Assembly: GCA_021773055.1 (NCBI GenBank)
Contig: JAJFKV010000014.1
Span: forward strand, 1 to 64,000
Source of the DNA: Woeseiaceae bacterium
Lineage (GTDB): Bacteria > Pseudomonadota > Gammaproteobacteria > Steroidobacterales > Woeseiaceae
Direction of reading: 5' to 3'
Length of the DNA: 64,000 bases
Numbering within the stretch: the stretch's first letter is position 1; each line of letters starts with the position of its first letter. A program made the translations under genes and the position numbers. The notes beneath the pieces are model-generated. The model was not told where the DNA came from. It saw nothing but the letters and a program-made list of their open reading frames with translations, and made no database searches. Positions 8,304-19,188 of the stretch are shown piece by piece.

Positions 8304-11300
8304 TCGCTGGTCTGATTCGATGGTCAATTGGAAATCGGGTATTGGTTCTTATTGTGGCCTCACTGGTGACAGCATGGGGCGTGTACTCTGTCAGCCAAAC
8401 TCCGGTTGATGCACTGCCGGATTTGTCGGACGTGCAGGTCATTATCAAAACCTCGTTTCCGGGGCAGGCACCGCAGGTTGTTGAAGACCAGGTAACTTAT
8501 CCTCTGACCACGGCCATGTTGTCAGTGCCCAAGGCGGTCACTGTTCGTGGTTACTCGTTCTTCGGGGATTCCTACGTTTACATCATTTTTGAAGACGGGA
8601 CCGATCTGTATTGGGCCCGCTCGCGCGTGCTGGAGTACCTGAGCCAGGTTTCCGGTCAGTTGCCGAGTAACGCCAAGCCAGCACTGGGCCCGGATGCGAC
8701 CGGCGTCGGCTGGGTGTACGAATACGCATTGGTCGATCGAAGTGGTAACAACGATCTCGCGGAGCTGCGGAGCTTGCAGGACTGGTTCCTGAAGTACGAG
8801 TTGCAGACGGTTCCCGGTGTTGCTGAGGTTGCAACGATCGGCGGCATGGTGCGTCAGTATCAGGTCGTTGTCGATCCAGACAAGTTGCGTGCCTTCGGAA
8901 TTCCTTTGTCAAAGCTGACGACGGCTATTCAGCGCGGCAACCAGGAAACCGGCGGCTCGGTCATTGAGATGGGTGAAGCAGAGTACATGGTGCGCGCCAG
9001 TGGCTATCTGCAGAATGTCGAAGATATTTCTGATATACCACTGGGCGTTAACGACAACGGTACACCGCTGTTGTTGTCGGACGTTGCTGAAATCAGGATC
9101 GGCCCGCAAATGCGACGTGGCATTGCTGATCTGGACGGCGAAGGCGAGGTTGTCGGTGGGGTGGTTGTCATGCGCTGGGGCGAGAACGCTCTAAAGACGA
9201 TTGATGCTGTCAAAGAGCGCCTGGCAGAGTTGCAGCGCGGCCTTCCTGAGGGCGTCGAAATTGTCACGACATACGATCGCTCCGATCTGATCAATCGTGC
9301 AGTCGAAACACTGCAGGGCAAGCTGCTCGAAGAGTTCCTGGTTGTCGCGCTGGTTTGTGCCGTATTTCTGTTTCATCTGCGTTCGTCGGCCGTCGTTATC
9401 CTGAGCCTGCCCGTCGGAATTCTCACCGCGTTTATTGTCATGAAGATGCAAGGTATCAATGCCAACATCATGTCGCTCGGCGGAATTGCCATAGCAATCG
9501 GCGCAATGGTCGATGCGGCGATCGTCATGATCGAAAACGTCCACAAGCATATTGAGAACGAGCCGCTGACGGATGAAAACCGCTGGCGAATCATGGCGGA
9601 TGCAGCGACCGAGGTCGGCCCTCCATTGTTCTTTTCGCTACTGATTATCACCCTGAGCTTCCTGCCGGTATTTACGCTGGAGGCACAAGAAGGCCGGCTA
9701 TTCGCGCCACTGGCATTCACCAAGACTTATGCGATGGCCGCTTCGGCCGGTCTTTCCATTACGCTGGTCCCTGTGCTGATGGGCTATTTCATCCGTGGCA
9801 AAGTGACGCCCGAACACAAGAACCCGATCAATCGCGCGCTCATCGCCATTTACCAGCCGGTGATTCACGCTGTGATTCGGTTCCCGAAGGGTATGCTTGC
9901 CGCGGCCGCGGTCATATTGATCATTGGCTTGTGGCCGGCTACACAACTTGGCTCGGAGTTCATGCCACCGCTCGATGAAGGCGATCTCATGTACATGCCG
10001 ACCACCTACCCAGGTGTGTCGATCGACAAGGCACGGGAAGTTCTGCAAAACACCGACAAGATGATTCGTGAGATTCCCGAGGTGAAACGTGTGTTTGGGA
10101 AAATTGGTCGCGCCGAAACGGCGACCGACCCGGCACCATTGACGATGATCGAAACGGTTATCCAGTTCAAGCCACGGGAAGAATGGCGCGAAGGCATGAC
10201 GCCGGAGAGCTTGCGTGCTGAACTCGACAGGACGGTGAAGCTGACCGGGCTCACCAATGCCTGGGTCATGCCGATCAAGACCCGTATCGATATGCTGGCG
10301 ACGGGTATCAAAACGCCGGTTGGCATAAAGGTCGCAGGGCCGGATTTGAAGGTCATAGAGCGTATTGGCCAGGACCTGGAGCGGGTGCTCGCCGACGTGG
10401 ATGGGACGGCGTCCGTTTATTCGGAAAGGGTCGCCGGCGGCCGCTACGTCGATGTCGATATCGATCGCAAGCGTGCCTCGCGTTTCGGTCTGAATATCAC
10501 GGACGTTCAGGAGGTCGTTCAACTGGCCGTCGGCGGCATGAACGTTACACAGACGGTCGAAGGTCTTGAGCGGTATCCGGTCAATCTCCGTTACCCGCAG
10601 CGGTTTCGAGATTCGGTGCAACAGTTGCGATTGCTACCTATCGTGACGCCGAATGGCGCGCGTATCGCGTTGTCGGATGTCGCGGATGTGAAGGTGATCG
10701 ACGGTCCACCGGCAATCAAAAGCGAAAATGCACGGTTGAATGGCTGGACCTACGTCGATATTGCCGGGCGCGATCTGGGTTCATACGTCGCCGACGCGCA
10801 GCAGGTAGTGGCAGACGGCATCCAGTTGCCGGCGGGGTATTCGCTAGCCTGGTCCGGGCAGTACGAATATATGGTTCGAGCCAAGGAACGCTTGTCGGTC
10901 GTAGGGCCGGTAACGCTGGCGATCATTATCCTTTTGCTGTATCTAAATTTCCGGCGTTTTGCGGAGGTTGCGATAATCATCGGCACACTGCCGATGGCAT
11001 TGATTGGCGGGCTGTGGCTCTTATACATACTGGACTACGATTTATCAGTGGCTGTCGGCGTGGGCTTTATCGCCCTGGCTGGAGTTGCGGTCGAGATTGG
11101 CGTCGTAATGCTGGTGTACCTGAATCAGGCGATGCGCGAGCACATAGCGGCGGCGAAGTCCGGGGGCCGTGCGCTCACGATGGAAGATGTTCAACAAGCG
11201 GTGCTTGACGGTGCGCTACTTCGCGTCAGACCGATCATGATGACAGTCGCCGCAATCATCGCCGGCCTGTTGCCCATCATGCTCGGCAGTGGCACGGGGT

Positions 11301-11437
11301 CGGAAGTGATGCGACGAATTGCCGCACCGATGGTCGGTGGTATGGTCAGTGCTACGATCTTGACCCTGATCGTCATTCCTGCGCTGTTCCTTTATTGGCG
11401 TGAGAAACAACTGATTTCGGAAAGGTCAAGAACATGA
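8300..11437 (+). CDS. Heavy-metal RND efflux pump, CusA/CzcA family
   Basis: Proton-driven inner-membrane pump of 1045 residues, the usual length. Twelve membrane segments in two halves are apparent, with two large periplasmic loops. The heavy-metal RND signature is seen as [17 protein letters not shown] in membrane helix 4, with Asp and Glu seven residues apart, the proton relay of this subfamily. The start [16 protein letters not shown] and the segment [13 protein letters not shown] are characteristic. Combined with a CopA-type ATPase, Cu(I)/Ag(I) is the most likely substrate, but the ORF alone does not rule out Zn/Co/Cd. It overlaps both neighbours by four bases. Confidence 0.95.
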   Translation: MIAGLIRWSIGNRVLVLIVASLVTAWGVYSVSQTPVDALPDLSDVQVIIKTSFPGQAPQVVEDQVTYPLTTAMLSVPKAVTVRGYSFFGDSYVYIIFEDGTDLYWARSRVLEYLSQVSGQLPSNAKPALGPDATGVGWVYEYALVDRSGNNDLAELRSLQDWFLKYELQTVPGVAEVATIGGMVRQYQVVVDPDKLRAFGIPLSKLTTAIQRGNQETGGSVIEMGEAEYMVRASGYLQNVEDISDIPLGVNDNGTPLLLSDVAEIRIGPQMRRGIADLDGEGEVVGGVVVMRWGENALKTIDAVKERLAELQRGLPEGVEIVTTYDRSDLINRAVETLQGKLLEEFLVVALVCAVFLFHLRSSAVVILSLPVGILTAFIVMKMQGINANIMSLGGIAIAIGAMVDAAIVMIENVHKHIENEPLTDENRWRIMADAATEVGPPLFFSLLIITLSFLPVFTLEAQEGRLFAPLAFTKTYAMAASAGLSITLVPVLMGYFIRGKVTPEHKNPINRALIAIYQPVIHAVIRFPKGMLAAAAVILIIGLWPATQLGSEFMPPLDEGDLMYMPTTYPGVSIDKAREVLQNTDKMIREIPEVKRVFGKIGRAETATDPAPLTMIETVIQFKPREEWREGMTPESLRAELDRTVKLTGLTNAWVMPIKTRIDMLATGIKTPVGIKVAGPDLKVIERIGQDLERVLADVDGTASVYSERVAGGRYVDVDIDRKRASRFGLNITDVQEVVQLAVGGMNVTQTVEGLERYPVNLRYPQRFRDSVQQLRLLPIVTPNGARIALSDVADVKVIDGPPAIKSENARLNGWTYVDIAGRDLGSYVADAQQVVADGIQLPAGYSLAWSGQYEYMVRAKERLSVVGPVTLAIIILLLYLNFRRFAEVAIIIGTLPMALIGGLWLLYILDYDLSVAVGVGFIALAGVAVEIGVVMLVYLNQAMREHIAAAKSGGRALTMEDVQQAVLDGALLRVRPIMMTVAAIIAGLLPIMLGSGTGSEVMRRIAAPMVGGMVSATILTLIVIPALFLYWREKQLISERSRT

Positions 11438-13731
11438 GCGAAACAGCGTTAGACCCGGTGTGTGGCATGACGGTCAAATTACCGTCAACACATCACCATG
11501 ATCATGACGGTGAGAGTTACCATTTTTGCGGCGCGGGTTGCCGAACGAAGTTTAGCGCGGACCCTGTTTACTACCTGCGCGGCGATCATCGAAATGCGCC
11601 CACGAACGTCGAAGGCGCGAGCTCTTATACCTGCCCCATGGACCCGGAAATCGTGCAGGACGAACCCGGTACTTGTCCCATTTGCGGCATGGCGCTTGAG
11701 CCCATGACGGTCTCACTTGATGATGAGGAGAACCCGGAACTCATCGATATGGCGCAGCGCCTCTGGGTTAGCGCCACGTTGTCAGTGCCGGTCCTGTTAC
11801 TGGCGATGGGCGAAATGGTCGGACTGTCGTTCGACCACCTGGCGTCGCCGCAGGTACAAACGTGGCTCGAATTCGCGTTCGCGACGCCAGTGGTTCTATG
11901 GGGCGGGTGGCCGTTCTTCGTCCGCGGCTGGCAATCGGTCGTGACCCGCAATTTCAATATGTTCACACTTATTGCACTCGGAACCGGAGTTGCCTTTGCC
12001 TACAGTATCGTGGCGACGGTGCTGCCTACTATTTTCCCGGCATCGTTCCAGGACGTGCACGGTGAAGTGGCCGTGTATTTTGAAGCCGCCGCAGTCATCA
12101 TAACGCTGGTATTGCTGGGACAGGTCATGGAGTTGCGTGCTCGACATCGTACCGGCTCGGCTATTCGTGCGCTGCTTGGCTTGGCGCCCAAGACAGCCCG
12201 CCGGATCGAACCTGATGGCAGTGAGAATGACGTGCCGCTGCAAAACATCCAGGTCGGCAATCGTCTGCGAGTACGGCCGGGCGAAAAAATGCCGGTCGAT
12301 GGAGTGGTTGTTGAGGGTAGCAGCGCGGTAGACGAGTCCATGATTACCGGCGAGTCGATCCCGATTGGGAAGGCTGCCGGTGACAAAGTCATCGGAGCGA
12401 CGGTTAACGGTACCGGTGGTCTCGTTATTGAGGCGCGACATGTCGGTGGCGATACGCTGCTCGCACAAATAGTGCAAATGGTTGCTGCGGCACAACGTAG
12501 CCGGGCGCCGATTCAAAAGTTGGCCGACGTGGTAGCGGGTTACTTTGTGCCGACAGTCGTATTGTCGGCGATCGTTACTTTCTCAATCTGGGCGGCCATC
12601 GGCCCGGCACCGGCGTTCGCTTATGCGCTGATCAATTCGGTGGCAGTCTTGATCATAGCCTGCCCCTGTGCGCTTGGGTTGGCGACGCCGATGTCGATAA
12701 TGATAGCGACGGGCAGAGGAGCGTCTCTCGGTGTCTTGTTCAGAGATGCCGAAGCGATCGAGGTGATGCGGCAGGTAGACACGCTGGTCGTCGACAAGAC
12801 CGGTACCCTGACAGAGGGCAAACCGAAGCTGGCGCTGGTTGAAACTATTGGCGGCGTGAACGACGCGGATCTGTTGCGGTTTGCGGCCACTCTTGAAAAG
12901 GGCAGTGAGCACCCACTGGCGGCGGCCATTGTCGGCGGCGCGGGCGAGCGCGGCATCAGTCTCGGGACCGTGGAGCAATTTGAGTCCATAACGGGCAAAG
13001 GTGTTGCCGGTATGGTCGACGACAAGCGAGTAGCGCTCGGCAATCTGTCGTTGCTTGAGTCGCTCGGCATTGACGGAAGTAGTCTAAGTGAACGCGCCGA
13101 GGTCTTGCGTACGAAGGGCCAGACCGTCATGTTCGTCGCAGTCGACGATAAGATCGCAGGTCTTGTCAGCGTTTCGGACCCGATCAAAGAGACCACACCG
13201 GCCGCTATTGAGGCACTGCATAGGGAAGGCGTTCGAATCGTAATGCTGACCGGCGATAGTGAGACCACGGCCAGGGCGGTTGCCGTCACCCTCAGCCTGG
13301 ACGAAGTTGTAGCGGGTGTGCTGCCGGAGCAAAAAGCGGAGACGGTCAAGAGCTTGCAGGATGCCGGCCAGGTAGTGGCCATGGCAGGTGATGGTGTTAA
13401 CGACGCACCAGCGCTTGCTCAGGCTCACGTTGGCATCGCGATGGGGACCGGAACGGATGTCGCTATGGAAAGTGCCGGAATAACGCTCGTCAAAGGCGAC
13501 TTGCGCGGCATTATTCGTGCGCGTCGACTGTCGCGGGCTACGATGAAGAATATTCGCCAGAATCTGTTTTTCGCGTTCGTTTACAACTCGGTCGGCGTGC
13601 CCGTCGCAGCGGGCGTGCTTTATCCACTCTTCGGCATATTGCTGAGCCCCATGATCGCGGCGGCCGCGATGAGTTTTAGTTCGGTATCGGTAATTGCGAA
13701 CGCGCTACGATTAAACAGGGCCAAACTGTAG
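11434..13731 (+). CDS. copA: Copper-translocating P1B-type ATPase with YHS and heavy-metal-binding domains
   Basis: Exports Cu(I)/Ag(I) from the cytoplasm using ATP. In 765 residues, the order is: a YHS domain ([10 protein letters not shown] ... [12 protein letters not shown], residues about 7-45); a short heavy-metal-binding domain ([18 protein letters not shown], then ICGMALEPM); eight membrane helices; the TGES loop (ITGES); the CPC metal site ([11 protein letters not shown]); the phosphorylation motif [15 protein letters not shown] in the nucleotide domain; and [11 protein letters not shown] His-rich stretch HHHDHD sits inside the YHS region. The N-terminal domains replace the classical CxxC HMA domain of E. 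coli CopA. It starts inside the stop of the pump gene (ATGA), so the cytoplasmic ATPase and the periplasmic Cus-like pump are made together. Confidence 0.95.
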   Translation: MSETALDPVCGMTVKLPSTHHHDHDGESYHFCGAGCRTKFSADPVYYLRGDHRNAPTNVEGASSYTCPMDPEIVQDEPGTCPICGMALEPMTVSLDDEENPELIDMAQRLWVSATLSVPVLLLAMGEMVGLSFDHLASPQVQTWLEFAFATPVVLWGGWPFFVRGWQSVVTRNFNMFTLIALGTGVAFAYSIVATVLPTIFPASFQDVHGEVAVYFEAAAVIITLVLLGQVMELRARHRTGSAIRALLGLAPKTARRIEPDGSENDVPLQNIQVGNRLRVRPGEKMPVDGVVVEGSSAVDESMITGESIPIGKAAGDKVIGATVNGTGGLVIEARHVGGDTLLAQIVQMVAAAQRSRAPIQKLADVVAGYFVPTVVLSAIVTFSIWAAIGPAPAFAYALINSVAVLIIACPCALGLATPMSIMIATGRGASLGVLFRDAEAIEVMRQVDTLVVDKTGTLTEGKPKLALVETIGGVNDADLLRFAATLEKGSEHPLAAAIVGGAGERGISLGTVEQFESITGKGVAGMVDDKRVALGNLSLLESLGIDGSSLSERAEVLRTKGQTVMFVAVDDKIAGLVSVSDPIKETTPAAIEALHREGVRIVMLTGDSETTARAVAVTLSLDEVVAGVLPEQKAETVKSLQDAGQVVAMAGDGVNDAPALAQAHVGIAMGTGTDVAMESAGITLVKGDLRGIIRARRLSRATMKNIRQNLFFAFVYNSVGVPVAAGVLYPLFGILLSPMIAAAAMSFSSVSVIANALRLNRAKL

Positions 13732-13741
13732 GCAACGTATC

Positions 13742-13957
13742 TCAGGCATCGAGGTCCGGAATCATTTCACTCTCGAGATTCATGATCATATCTTTGAGCA
13801 AGAGCTTACGTTTCTTGAGTCGCCGAATGCGCAATTGGTCGACCATCGGATCGTGTTGCAGCCGGTCAATCAGGTAGTCGAGGTTTCTGTGACTGACGCG
13901 TAACTCTCGTAACCGGTCGAGCTCCTTAAACGATTCGGTATCGATTTTGTCAGTCAT
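13742..13957 (-). CDS. DUF465 family small protein (YdcH-like)
   Basis: A 71-residue, highly charged helical protein. The pattern LDYLIDRLQHD followed by LKKRKLLLKDMIMNLE matches the short DUF465/YdcH family, which forms a two-helix coiled coil of unknown function. It lies 9 bases from cysQ on the same strand and ends convergently to copA. Confidence 0.8.
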   Translation of the reverse strand: MTDKIDTESFKELDRLRELRVSHRNLDYLIDRLQHDPMVDQLRIRRLKKRKLLLKDMIMNLESEMIPDLDA

Positions 13958-13966
13958 TCGACCATG

Positions 13967-14764
13967 CTACTCGCTGTCAGGCAGCAGCGCCAACCAGTCT
14001 CTGTCGCTTGCGCCGATAACGAAGAAGTGCGGATTCAAGATATCGGATTTATCATTGTACTTCATCGCCTTACCATCAAGTGTCACGACCCTTCCACCGG
14101 CCTGTTCAATAACAGCCTGCGCTGCCGCAGTGTCCCATTCCGATGTGAGACCGAGTCTTGGGTACAGATCCGCTCCACCTTCCGCGATCACACAAAATTT
14201 CAGTGAACTGCCCATGGGAATCATGTCGTAATCGCCGAGGCGGTCCAGGTACGAATCGAGGCTTGCGCCGCGATGCGAACGGCTGCCAACAACGCGAACC
14301 GGGTTCGAACTGGTGGCCGCAACATGAATAGATCGCACGCTACCGTCGCTGTCGCGACGCTCTGCACCAAAGCCTTCACAGCCAATGTAGGTCTTGCCCT
14401 GAATCGGAACGTAGACGACACCAAAGACTGGTTTTTTTTTGTCGATCAGGGCAATGTTTACTGTGAACTCACCGTTGCGGTTGACGAATTCCCTGGTACC
14501 GTCCAGTGGGTCTATAAGCCAGTAGCGCTCCCACTGCCGACGTTCCTCAAAGTCTGGCAGGCCGGCTTCTTCCGAAATAATCGGCAAGCCCGGAGTCAAT
14601 GCCTCAAGACCCGCGACGATGCAGTAGTGCGAGGCGAGGTCGGCCTGCGTCAGCGGCGACTCATCATCTTTGCTTTGCACCTCAAAGTCGGACGAGTAAA
14701 CTTCAAGAATCTTACGGCCGGCATCGATTGCCAGAGCGACGACGGGGTCGATTAGGGACTTCAT
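13967..14764 (-). CDS. cysQ: 3'(2'),5'-bisphosphate nucleotidase
   Basis: CysQ removes the 3'-phosphate of PAP, a by-product of sulfate assimilation, and related nucleotides. The 265-residue protein has the inositol-monophosphatase fold motifs: ISEEAGLP (metal-binding Glu), WLIDPLDGTREFVNRNGEF (the DPxDGT metal site) and SEWDTAAAQAVIEQAGG (the WDxAA block near the C terminus). A divergent HAD phosphatase gene starts 38 bases away. The small DUF465 gene follows it on the same strand. Confidence 0.93.
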   Translation of the reverse strand: MKSLIDPVVALAIDAGRKILEVYSSDFEVQSKDDESPLTQADLASHYCIVAGLEALTPGLPIISEEAGLPDFEERRQWERYWLIDPLDGTREFVNRNGEFTVNIALIDKKKPVFGVVYVPIQGKTYIGCEGFGAERRDSDGSVRSIHVAATSSNPVRVVGSRSHRGASLDSYLDRLGDYDMIPMGSSLKFCVIAEGGADLYPRLGLTSEWDTAAAQAVIEQAGGRVVTLDGKAMKYNDKSDILNPHFFVIGASDRDWLALLPDSE

Positions 14765-14802
14765 CTAAATTCCTGCAGACATTCGGGGCGCGCAGTATAG
14801 CA

Positions 14803-15468
14803 ATGAAAATGAATCCACAATCAGCCTTGCGTGAGTCGTCGACATTGATGCTCGATATGGACGGCACGCTCCTCGATCTCGCGTTTGACAACTATATGTG
14901 GAAAGAGCTCGTGCCACGACGATACGCCGTGGAAAATGATATGCCGTATGAGGATGCGCGCGAGCTATTGCTGTCGAAGTACGAAGCAGTGCAGGGCGAT
15001 CTTGAATGGTATTGCCTGGATCACTGGTGCGACCGATTGAAAATCGATGTCGTGCAGCTACACCATGACGTCAGTCACCGTATTGGCTATCTGCCAGGTG
15101 CCCTTGAGTTTCTGCGTGCGGTCCACGAACAGGATGTTCGGGTTCTGCTGGTGACCAACTCACATCCGGATACGCTGGCGCTAAAAGAGGCGATGACCGG
15201 TTTGGGTGAATACTTCGACGGTCTGCACAGCTCGCACGACTACGGGTATGCGAAGGAGAGCCAGAATTTCTGGAGCGCCCTGCAAGAGGATATTGGGTTC
15301 GACCGTGAGACGACGCTGTTCGTAGATGACAGCCAGCCGGTCCTAAGAAGTGCTCACGAGTATGGCATCGAAATGCTGGTCACAGTGACGCGCCCGGATA
15401 CAACGGAGCCGGTCAAGAATGGGTCTGAATTTCGTGGAGTAGAGCGCGTCGCGGATTTACTAACCTAG
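14803..15468 (+). CDS. HAD-family GMP/IMP nucleotidase (YrfG-like)
   Basis: A 221-residue haloacid-dehalogenase phosphatase. Motif I is LDMDGTLLDLAFDN, with two catalytic Asp; motif II is LLVTNSHP; motif III/IV is KESQNF and FVDDSQPVL. WKELVPRRYA and the following residues match the YrfG subfamily, which dephosphorylates GMP and IMP. The frame is open further upstream, but that stretch lies antisense to cysQ; the ATG at 14803 gives the usual start. I am confident of the HAD class and fairly confident of the YrfG assignment. Confidence 0.85.
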   Translation: MKMNPQSALRESSTLMLDMDGTLLDLAFDNYMWKELVPRRYAVENDMPYEDARELLLSKYEAVQGDLEWYCLDHWCDRLKIDVVQLHHDVSHRIGYLPGALEFLRAVHEQDVRVLLVTNSHPDTLALKEAMTGLGEYFDGLHSSHDYGYAKESQNFWSALQEDIGFDRETTLFVDDSQPVLRSAHEYGIEMLVTVTRPDTTEPVKNGSEFRGVERVADLLT

Positions 15469-15502
15469 GATCGCGTCCTGCGCGCGAAGCATCGCGACAG
15501 CC

Positions 15503-16786
15503 CTACCGTGGCCGGCGCCCACCACCAGGTCGCCCACCACCGGACCGTCCACCACCGGGACGCCCACCGCGGCCTTGTTGCGGTTTGCGCTTGCGTGGTT
15601 TTGGCCTGATCAGCTCTGGCAGTGTGTCGGGATCATAATTTGCAAATGGAATCTTGTGGCCGATGTACTTTTCGATGTCCGGCAGTGACACAGCATAGGT
15701 TTCGCAAGCCATGCTTAGCGCATTGCCAGAGGCACCCGCCCGAGCGGTTCGACCAATGCGATGCACATAGTCCTCGGCGTCCTGAGGCAAGTCATAATTG
15801 ATCACGTATTCCACGTCAGGAATGTGCAGTCCCCGTGAGGCCACATCAGTGCCAATCAGTACGGGCAGCCGCCCCTCCTGAAAATCCGCCAGCATTCGTT
15901 GCCGCTTATTCTGCGGCACATCACCGGAAATCGCGGCAGCATGGACGCCGTTGGCCTCCAGGTAATCCTGAACTTTTTCAGCCTCGCGCTTCATGTTGAC
16001 AAAGATCATGATACGAACGTCGCCGATTTCGCGGACCAGCCCGACCAACAGCGGCATCTTGTCCTCATTGGCGGGATAGAAAATCGCTTGTCGGACTCTG
16101 TCGACTGTTACCTTCTCCGGCTCTATTCGAACTAGCTCCGGTTCGTTCATGTGTTCGTAAGCCAGTTCCAGTACTCGCTGCGACAGCGTTGCCGAAAACA
16201 ACATATTCAGTCGTTTTTCCGGATTTGGAAGGCGCCGCAACAAATACCGTATGTCTTTAATAAAGCCGAGATCGAACATGCGGTCAGCTTCGTCGAGAAT
16301 GGCAACTTGTACCTGGTCGAGCTTGAAGACACCCTGTTTGAAGTAGTCGATTATCCGCCCCGGTGTGCCGATCAACAGATCAACGCCGTCCGTGAGCCTC
16401 TTGCGCTGTTTTTCATAATCCGTGCCGCCATACGCCAGGCCGACTTTCAGCCCGGTATGTTTGCCAAGTTGCTCGGCATCTTTGGCAATTTGTATGGCCA
16501 GTTCTCGAGTCGGCGCCAGCGCAAAAAGACGTGGTTGCCGCTGTCCCTCCGGCGCTTCCTCCTGATTGGTCAGCAAGCGCTGGAAAGCGGCGATCAGGAA
16601 TGCCGCTGTCTTGCCCGTACCCGTTTGCGCCTGACCCGCGACATCATTGGGTTTCAGCGCGATTGGCAGGGTGCTGGCCTGAATCGGCGTGCAGAATTCG
16701 AAGCCGGCATCACGGATGCCGGCCAGCACGCTGTCATGCAGCGCCAATGAGTCGAATCTGAGGTCACTCAGATGGTTTTCAGACAT
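15503..16786 (-). CDS. rhlB: ATP-dependent RNA helicase RhlB
   Basis: DEAD-box helicase that in E. coli works with RNase E in the degradosome. The 427-residue protein has Q-motif FCTPIQASTLP, Walker A AQTGTGKT, PTRELAIQ, TPGRIIDY, DEAD (ILDEADRMFDLGF), SAT (LFSATLS), and the helicase C-domain motifs DVASRGLHIPDVEYVINYD and HRIGRTARAG. The C-terminal tail is a Gly/Arg/Pro repeat (GGRPGGGRSGGGRPGGGRR) typical of RNA-binding tails. The ATG at 16786 (MSENHLSDLRFDS) matches the family start; the frame is open further upstream without likeness. The divergent arrangement with trxA-rho is the same as in E. coli. Confidence 0.94.
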   Translation of the reverse strand: MSENHLSDLRFDSLALHDSVLAGIRDAGFEFCTPIQASTLPIALKPNDVAGQAQTGTGKTAAFLIAAFQRLLTNQEEAPEGQRQPRLFALAPTRELAIQIAKDAEQLGKHTGLKVGLAYGGTDYEKQRKRLTDGVDLLIGTPGRIIDYFKQGVFKLDQVQVAILDEADRMFDLGFIKDIRYLLRRLPNPEKRLNMLFSATLSQRVLELAYEHMNEPELVRIEPEKVTVDRVRQAIFYPANEDKMPLLVGLVREIGDVRIMIFVNMKREAEKVQDYLEANGVHAAAISGDVPQNKRQRMLADFQEGRLPVLIGTDVASRGLHIPDVEYVINYDLPQDAEDYVHRIGRTARAGASGNALSMACETYAVSLPDIEKYIGHKIPFANYDPDTLPELIRPKPRKRKPQQGRGGRPGGGRSGGGRPGGGRRPR

Positions 16787-17060
16787 AAGATAAAGAACCG
16801 GAAAATATGCGTTAAAAGCTTGCAAATTGGCTCGCGAAGCGGTCAAATTGGCCCTAATTCGACGCGACATCCGTCGCACCCGCCAGTTTCGCTTTCCTTA
16901 CGATCCAGAAAGAAGCCGGAAATAGTCGGCAATAAAGCTGCGACATAGTGCCTGATAGTTGAGGCAGCGTCATCCGTTTTATCAATGTTCGTTCGTCAGA
17001 GGAACTGGCCACGGGCGAATACCACTTTTACCGAATCACTTCATCTGGAGGATAATGCTG

Positions 17061-17387
17061 GTGAGCGACAAAATCGTACATACCACGGACGGCACTTTCG
17101 ACGCCGACGTTGGCAATAATGAAAAAGCTGTACTGATCGACTTTTGGGCCGAGTGGTGCGGGCCGTGCAAAATGATTGCACCGATTCTCAACGAAGCAGC
17201 AGACGAATACGCGGACAAACTCGCTATCGTCAAACTGAACGTGGATGAAAACCCGAACACGGCACAAAAGTTCGGCATCCGCAGCATTCCCACTTTGATC
17301 ATTATGAAAGACGGTGCCGTTCAGGCACAAAAGCTTGGCGCGATGTCTAAATCGCAGCTTGCCGAGTTTATTGACGCAAATATCTGA
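17061..17387 (+). CDS. trxA: Thioredoxin 1
   Basis: General cytoplasmic dithiol reductant of 108 residues with the active site [10 protein letters not shown] and the conserved cis-Pro in [14 protein letters not shown] chose the GTG at 17061 because GGAGG (17047-17051) is 9 bases before it and it yields the family-typical start [12 protein letters not shown]. An ATG two codons earlier has only 3 bases of spacing. rho follows after 10 bases, in the same order as in E. coli. Confidence 0.95.
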   Translation: MSDKIVHTTDGTFDADVGNNEKAVLIDFWAEWCGPCKMIAPILNEAADEYADKLAIVKLNVDENPNTAQKFGIRSIPTLIIMKDGAVQAQKLGAMSKSQLAEFIDANI

Positions 17388-17397
17388 GAGAAATTTC

Positions 17398-18825
17398 TTG
17401 TCTAATACAAACGCACCACAGAAACCGCGATCCAACCGGAGTAGCAATAAAGGTAAGGGTAATCCGAACCGTCGTCGCCGGCGTCGTCCACCGCAGAACG
17501 AGTATCCTGATGACGAGGGTTCGCTTGAGGTAATCACCCCGGAGCAACTCGAGGCGAGCAAAAACATGATGAACCTGACGGAGCTAAAAACCCGTCCGCC
17601 CGCTGCTCTTGTCGAACTCGGTGAATCACTGGGTGTTGAAAACCTCGCGCGTTCGCGCAAGCAGGACGTCATCTTCGCAATTCTCACGGCACACACCAAA
17701 AATGGAGAAGACATTTATGGTGATGGCGTACTTGAGATTTTGCAGGATGGTTTCGGTTTCTTGCGGTCCTCGGATAGCTCGTACCTGGCTGGGCCGGACG
17801 ATATCTACGTCAGTCCGAGCCAAATCCGACGCTTCAACCTTCGCACCGGCGATACAGTTTCGGGCCTGATCCGTCCACCGAAGGAAGGCGAGCGTTATTT
17901 CGCCTTGCTGAAAGTAGGCCAGATCAACCACGATGCTCCTGAGAACACGCGCAGCAAGGTCCCGTTTGAAAACCTGACACCGCTGTTCCCGACCGACCGC
18001 ATGGTGCTCGAACAAGGCAACGGCAGTACAGAAGACCTTACAGCTCGTATCATCGATATGGTTGCACCGATCGGCAAGGGCCAGCGTGGCCTGATCGTTT
18101 CACCGCCAAAAGCCGGTAAGACGATGTTGTTGCAGAATATTGCATCGGCTATCTGCGCCAATAATCCGGAAGTCGACCTGATGGTACTGCTCATCGATGA
18201 GCGGCCGGAGGAAGTGACGGAGATGACCCGTACAGTGCGTGGTGAAGTAGTTTCGTCGACGTTTGACGAGCCAGCCAGTCGCCACGTACAGGTCGCTGAT
18301 ATGGTGATCGAAAAGGCCAAGCGTCTCGTCGAACACAAGCGCGACGTCGTTATTCTGCTGGACTCGATTACTCGCCTCGCTCGTGCGTACAACACCGTTG
18401 TGCCGTCATCAGGCAAGGTCCTGACCGGTGGTGTTGACGCTAATGCATTGCACCGTCCGAAGCGCTTCTTCGGTGCTGCGCGAAATATCGAAGAGGGCGG
18501 TAGCCTGACGATTCTCGCGACCGCACTTGTTGATACGGGTTCGAAGATGGACGAAGTGATTTACGAGGAATTCAAGGGCACCGGTAACATGGAGATCCAT
18601 CTGGATCGACGTATCGCCGAGAAGCGCACGTTCCCCGCGATCAACATCAACCGTTCGGGCACGCGCAAAGAAGAGTTGCTGACCGATCCGGATGAGCTGC
18701 AAAAGATGTGGGTACTTAGAAAAGTACTGCATCCGATGGATGAGCTCGCAGCGATCGAGTTCCTGCTGAGTAAGTTGCAGGATACGAAGACCAATGCGAA
18801 GTTCTTCGAGGCGATGAAGCGGTAG
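17398..18825 (+). CDS. rho: Transcription termination factor Rho with Arg-rich N-terminal extension
   Basis: Hexameric RNA-dependent ATPase that ends transcription. The classical start (MNLTELK, E. coli Met1) lies here at residue 58, and no ribosome binding site precedes it. The TTG at 17398, preceded by a GAGAG purine stretch, gives a 475-residue protein with a 57-residue basic extension containing [10 protein letters not shown]. The RNA-binding CSD is seen as DGFGFLRS through FALLKV; Walker A is [14 protein letters not shown]; Walker B is [16 protein letters not shown]; the R and Q loops follow. Similar low-complexity extensions occur in Rho of several phyla. A strong intrinsic terminator lies just downstream. 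Confidence 0.93.
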   Translation: MSNTNAPQKPRSNRSSNKGKGNPNRRRRRRPPQNEYPDDEGSLEVITPEQLEASKNMMNLTELKTRPPAALVELGESLGVENLARSRKQDVIFAILTAHTKNGEDIYGDGVLEILQDGFGFLRSSDSSYLAGPDDIYVSPSQIRRFNLRTGDTVSGLIRPPKEGERYFALLKVGQINHDAPENTRSKVPFENLTPLFPTDRMVLEQGNGSTEDLTARIIDMVAPIGKGQRGLIVSPPKAGKTMLLQNIASAICANNPEVDLMVLLIDERPEEVTEMTRTVRGEVVSSTFDEPASRHVQVADMVIEKAKRLVEHKRDVVILLDSITRLARAYNTVVPSSGKVLTGGVDANALHRPKRFFGAARNIEEGGSLTILATALVDTGSKMDEVIYEEFKGTGNMEIHLDRRIAEKRTFPAININRSGTRKEELLTDPDELQKMWVLRKVLHPMDELAAIEFLLSKLQDTKTNAKFFEAMKR

Positions 18826-18850
18826 TGGTTCTCTAGAAAACTGCGATTGA

Positions 18851-18880
18851 TGCGGGGCCTTTGCGGCCCCGCATTTTTTT
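18851..18880 (+). terminator. Rho-independent terminator after rho
   Basis: A perfect 9-bp stem TGCGGGGCC / GGCCCCGCA with a TTTGC loop is followed by seven T. It lies 26 bases after the rho stop. The small lipoprotein gene on the other strand ends at 18892, so the hairpin could also help end its transcript, though no T-run is present on that strand beyond the A/T edge. Confidence 0.93.
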
Positions 18881-18891
18881 GCCCGGTCGAA

Positions 18892-19083
18892 CTAGTCGCC
18901 GACAGGTGTACAGATTCTCTCGCCCAGGCGGGAGCCAGTACTTTTGTCGCGGCGGCAACTCATTTTCGGTTTCTCGGCCTTGGCCGTTGTTGCTTCGGAC
19001 CGGTCTGCGTTGGGCTCGGAACCAGTACTGGCACATGCGCTGAGAGCAGCAGCAAGAATGAGGGTCAATATTGTCTTATGCAC
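18892..19083 (-). CDS. Small lipoprotein with C-x(n)-C tail
   Basis: A 63-residue predicted lipoprotein. The signal peptide MHKTILTLILAAALSAC ends in a lipobox (LSAC), so the mature protein starts at Cys17. The C-terminal part CRRDKSTGSRLGERIC, with a TGSR core between two Cys, is a pattern I recognise in short hypothetical proteins of gammaproteobacteria. Function is unknown. Asp is not at position +2 after the lipobox Cys (Ala is), which suggests outer-membrane sorting. Confidence 0.7.
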   Translation of the reverse strand: MHKTILTLILAAALSACASTGSEPNADRSEATTAKAEKPKMSCRRDKSTGSRLGERICTPVGD

Positions 19084-19188
19084 GTTAGCTATTCCTTGTA
19101 GTTATACGCTAATGGGCGTTCGACCTCAGTCAAGAGGGAAGTTCCATATGGATTCGGAATACCGGCTGAGCGCCGGCACAGGCGAGCA

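Noticed and set aside
9698..10621. 307-codon open frame on the minus strand
   Set aside because: Lies wholly inside the CusA-like pump gene and shows no family likeness; an antisense shadow.
12621..13382. 253-codon minus-strand frame
   Set aside because: Antisense of the CopA ATPase gene; Ser/Thr/Pro-rich composition typical of a shadow.
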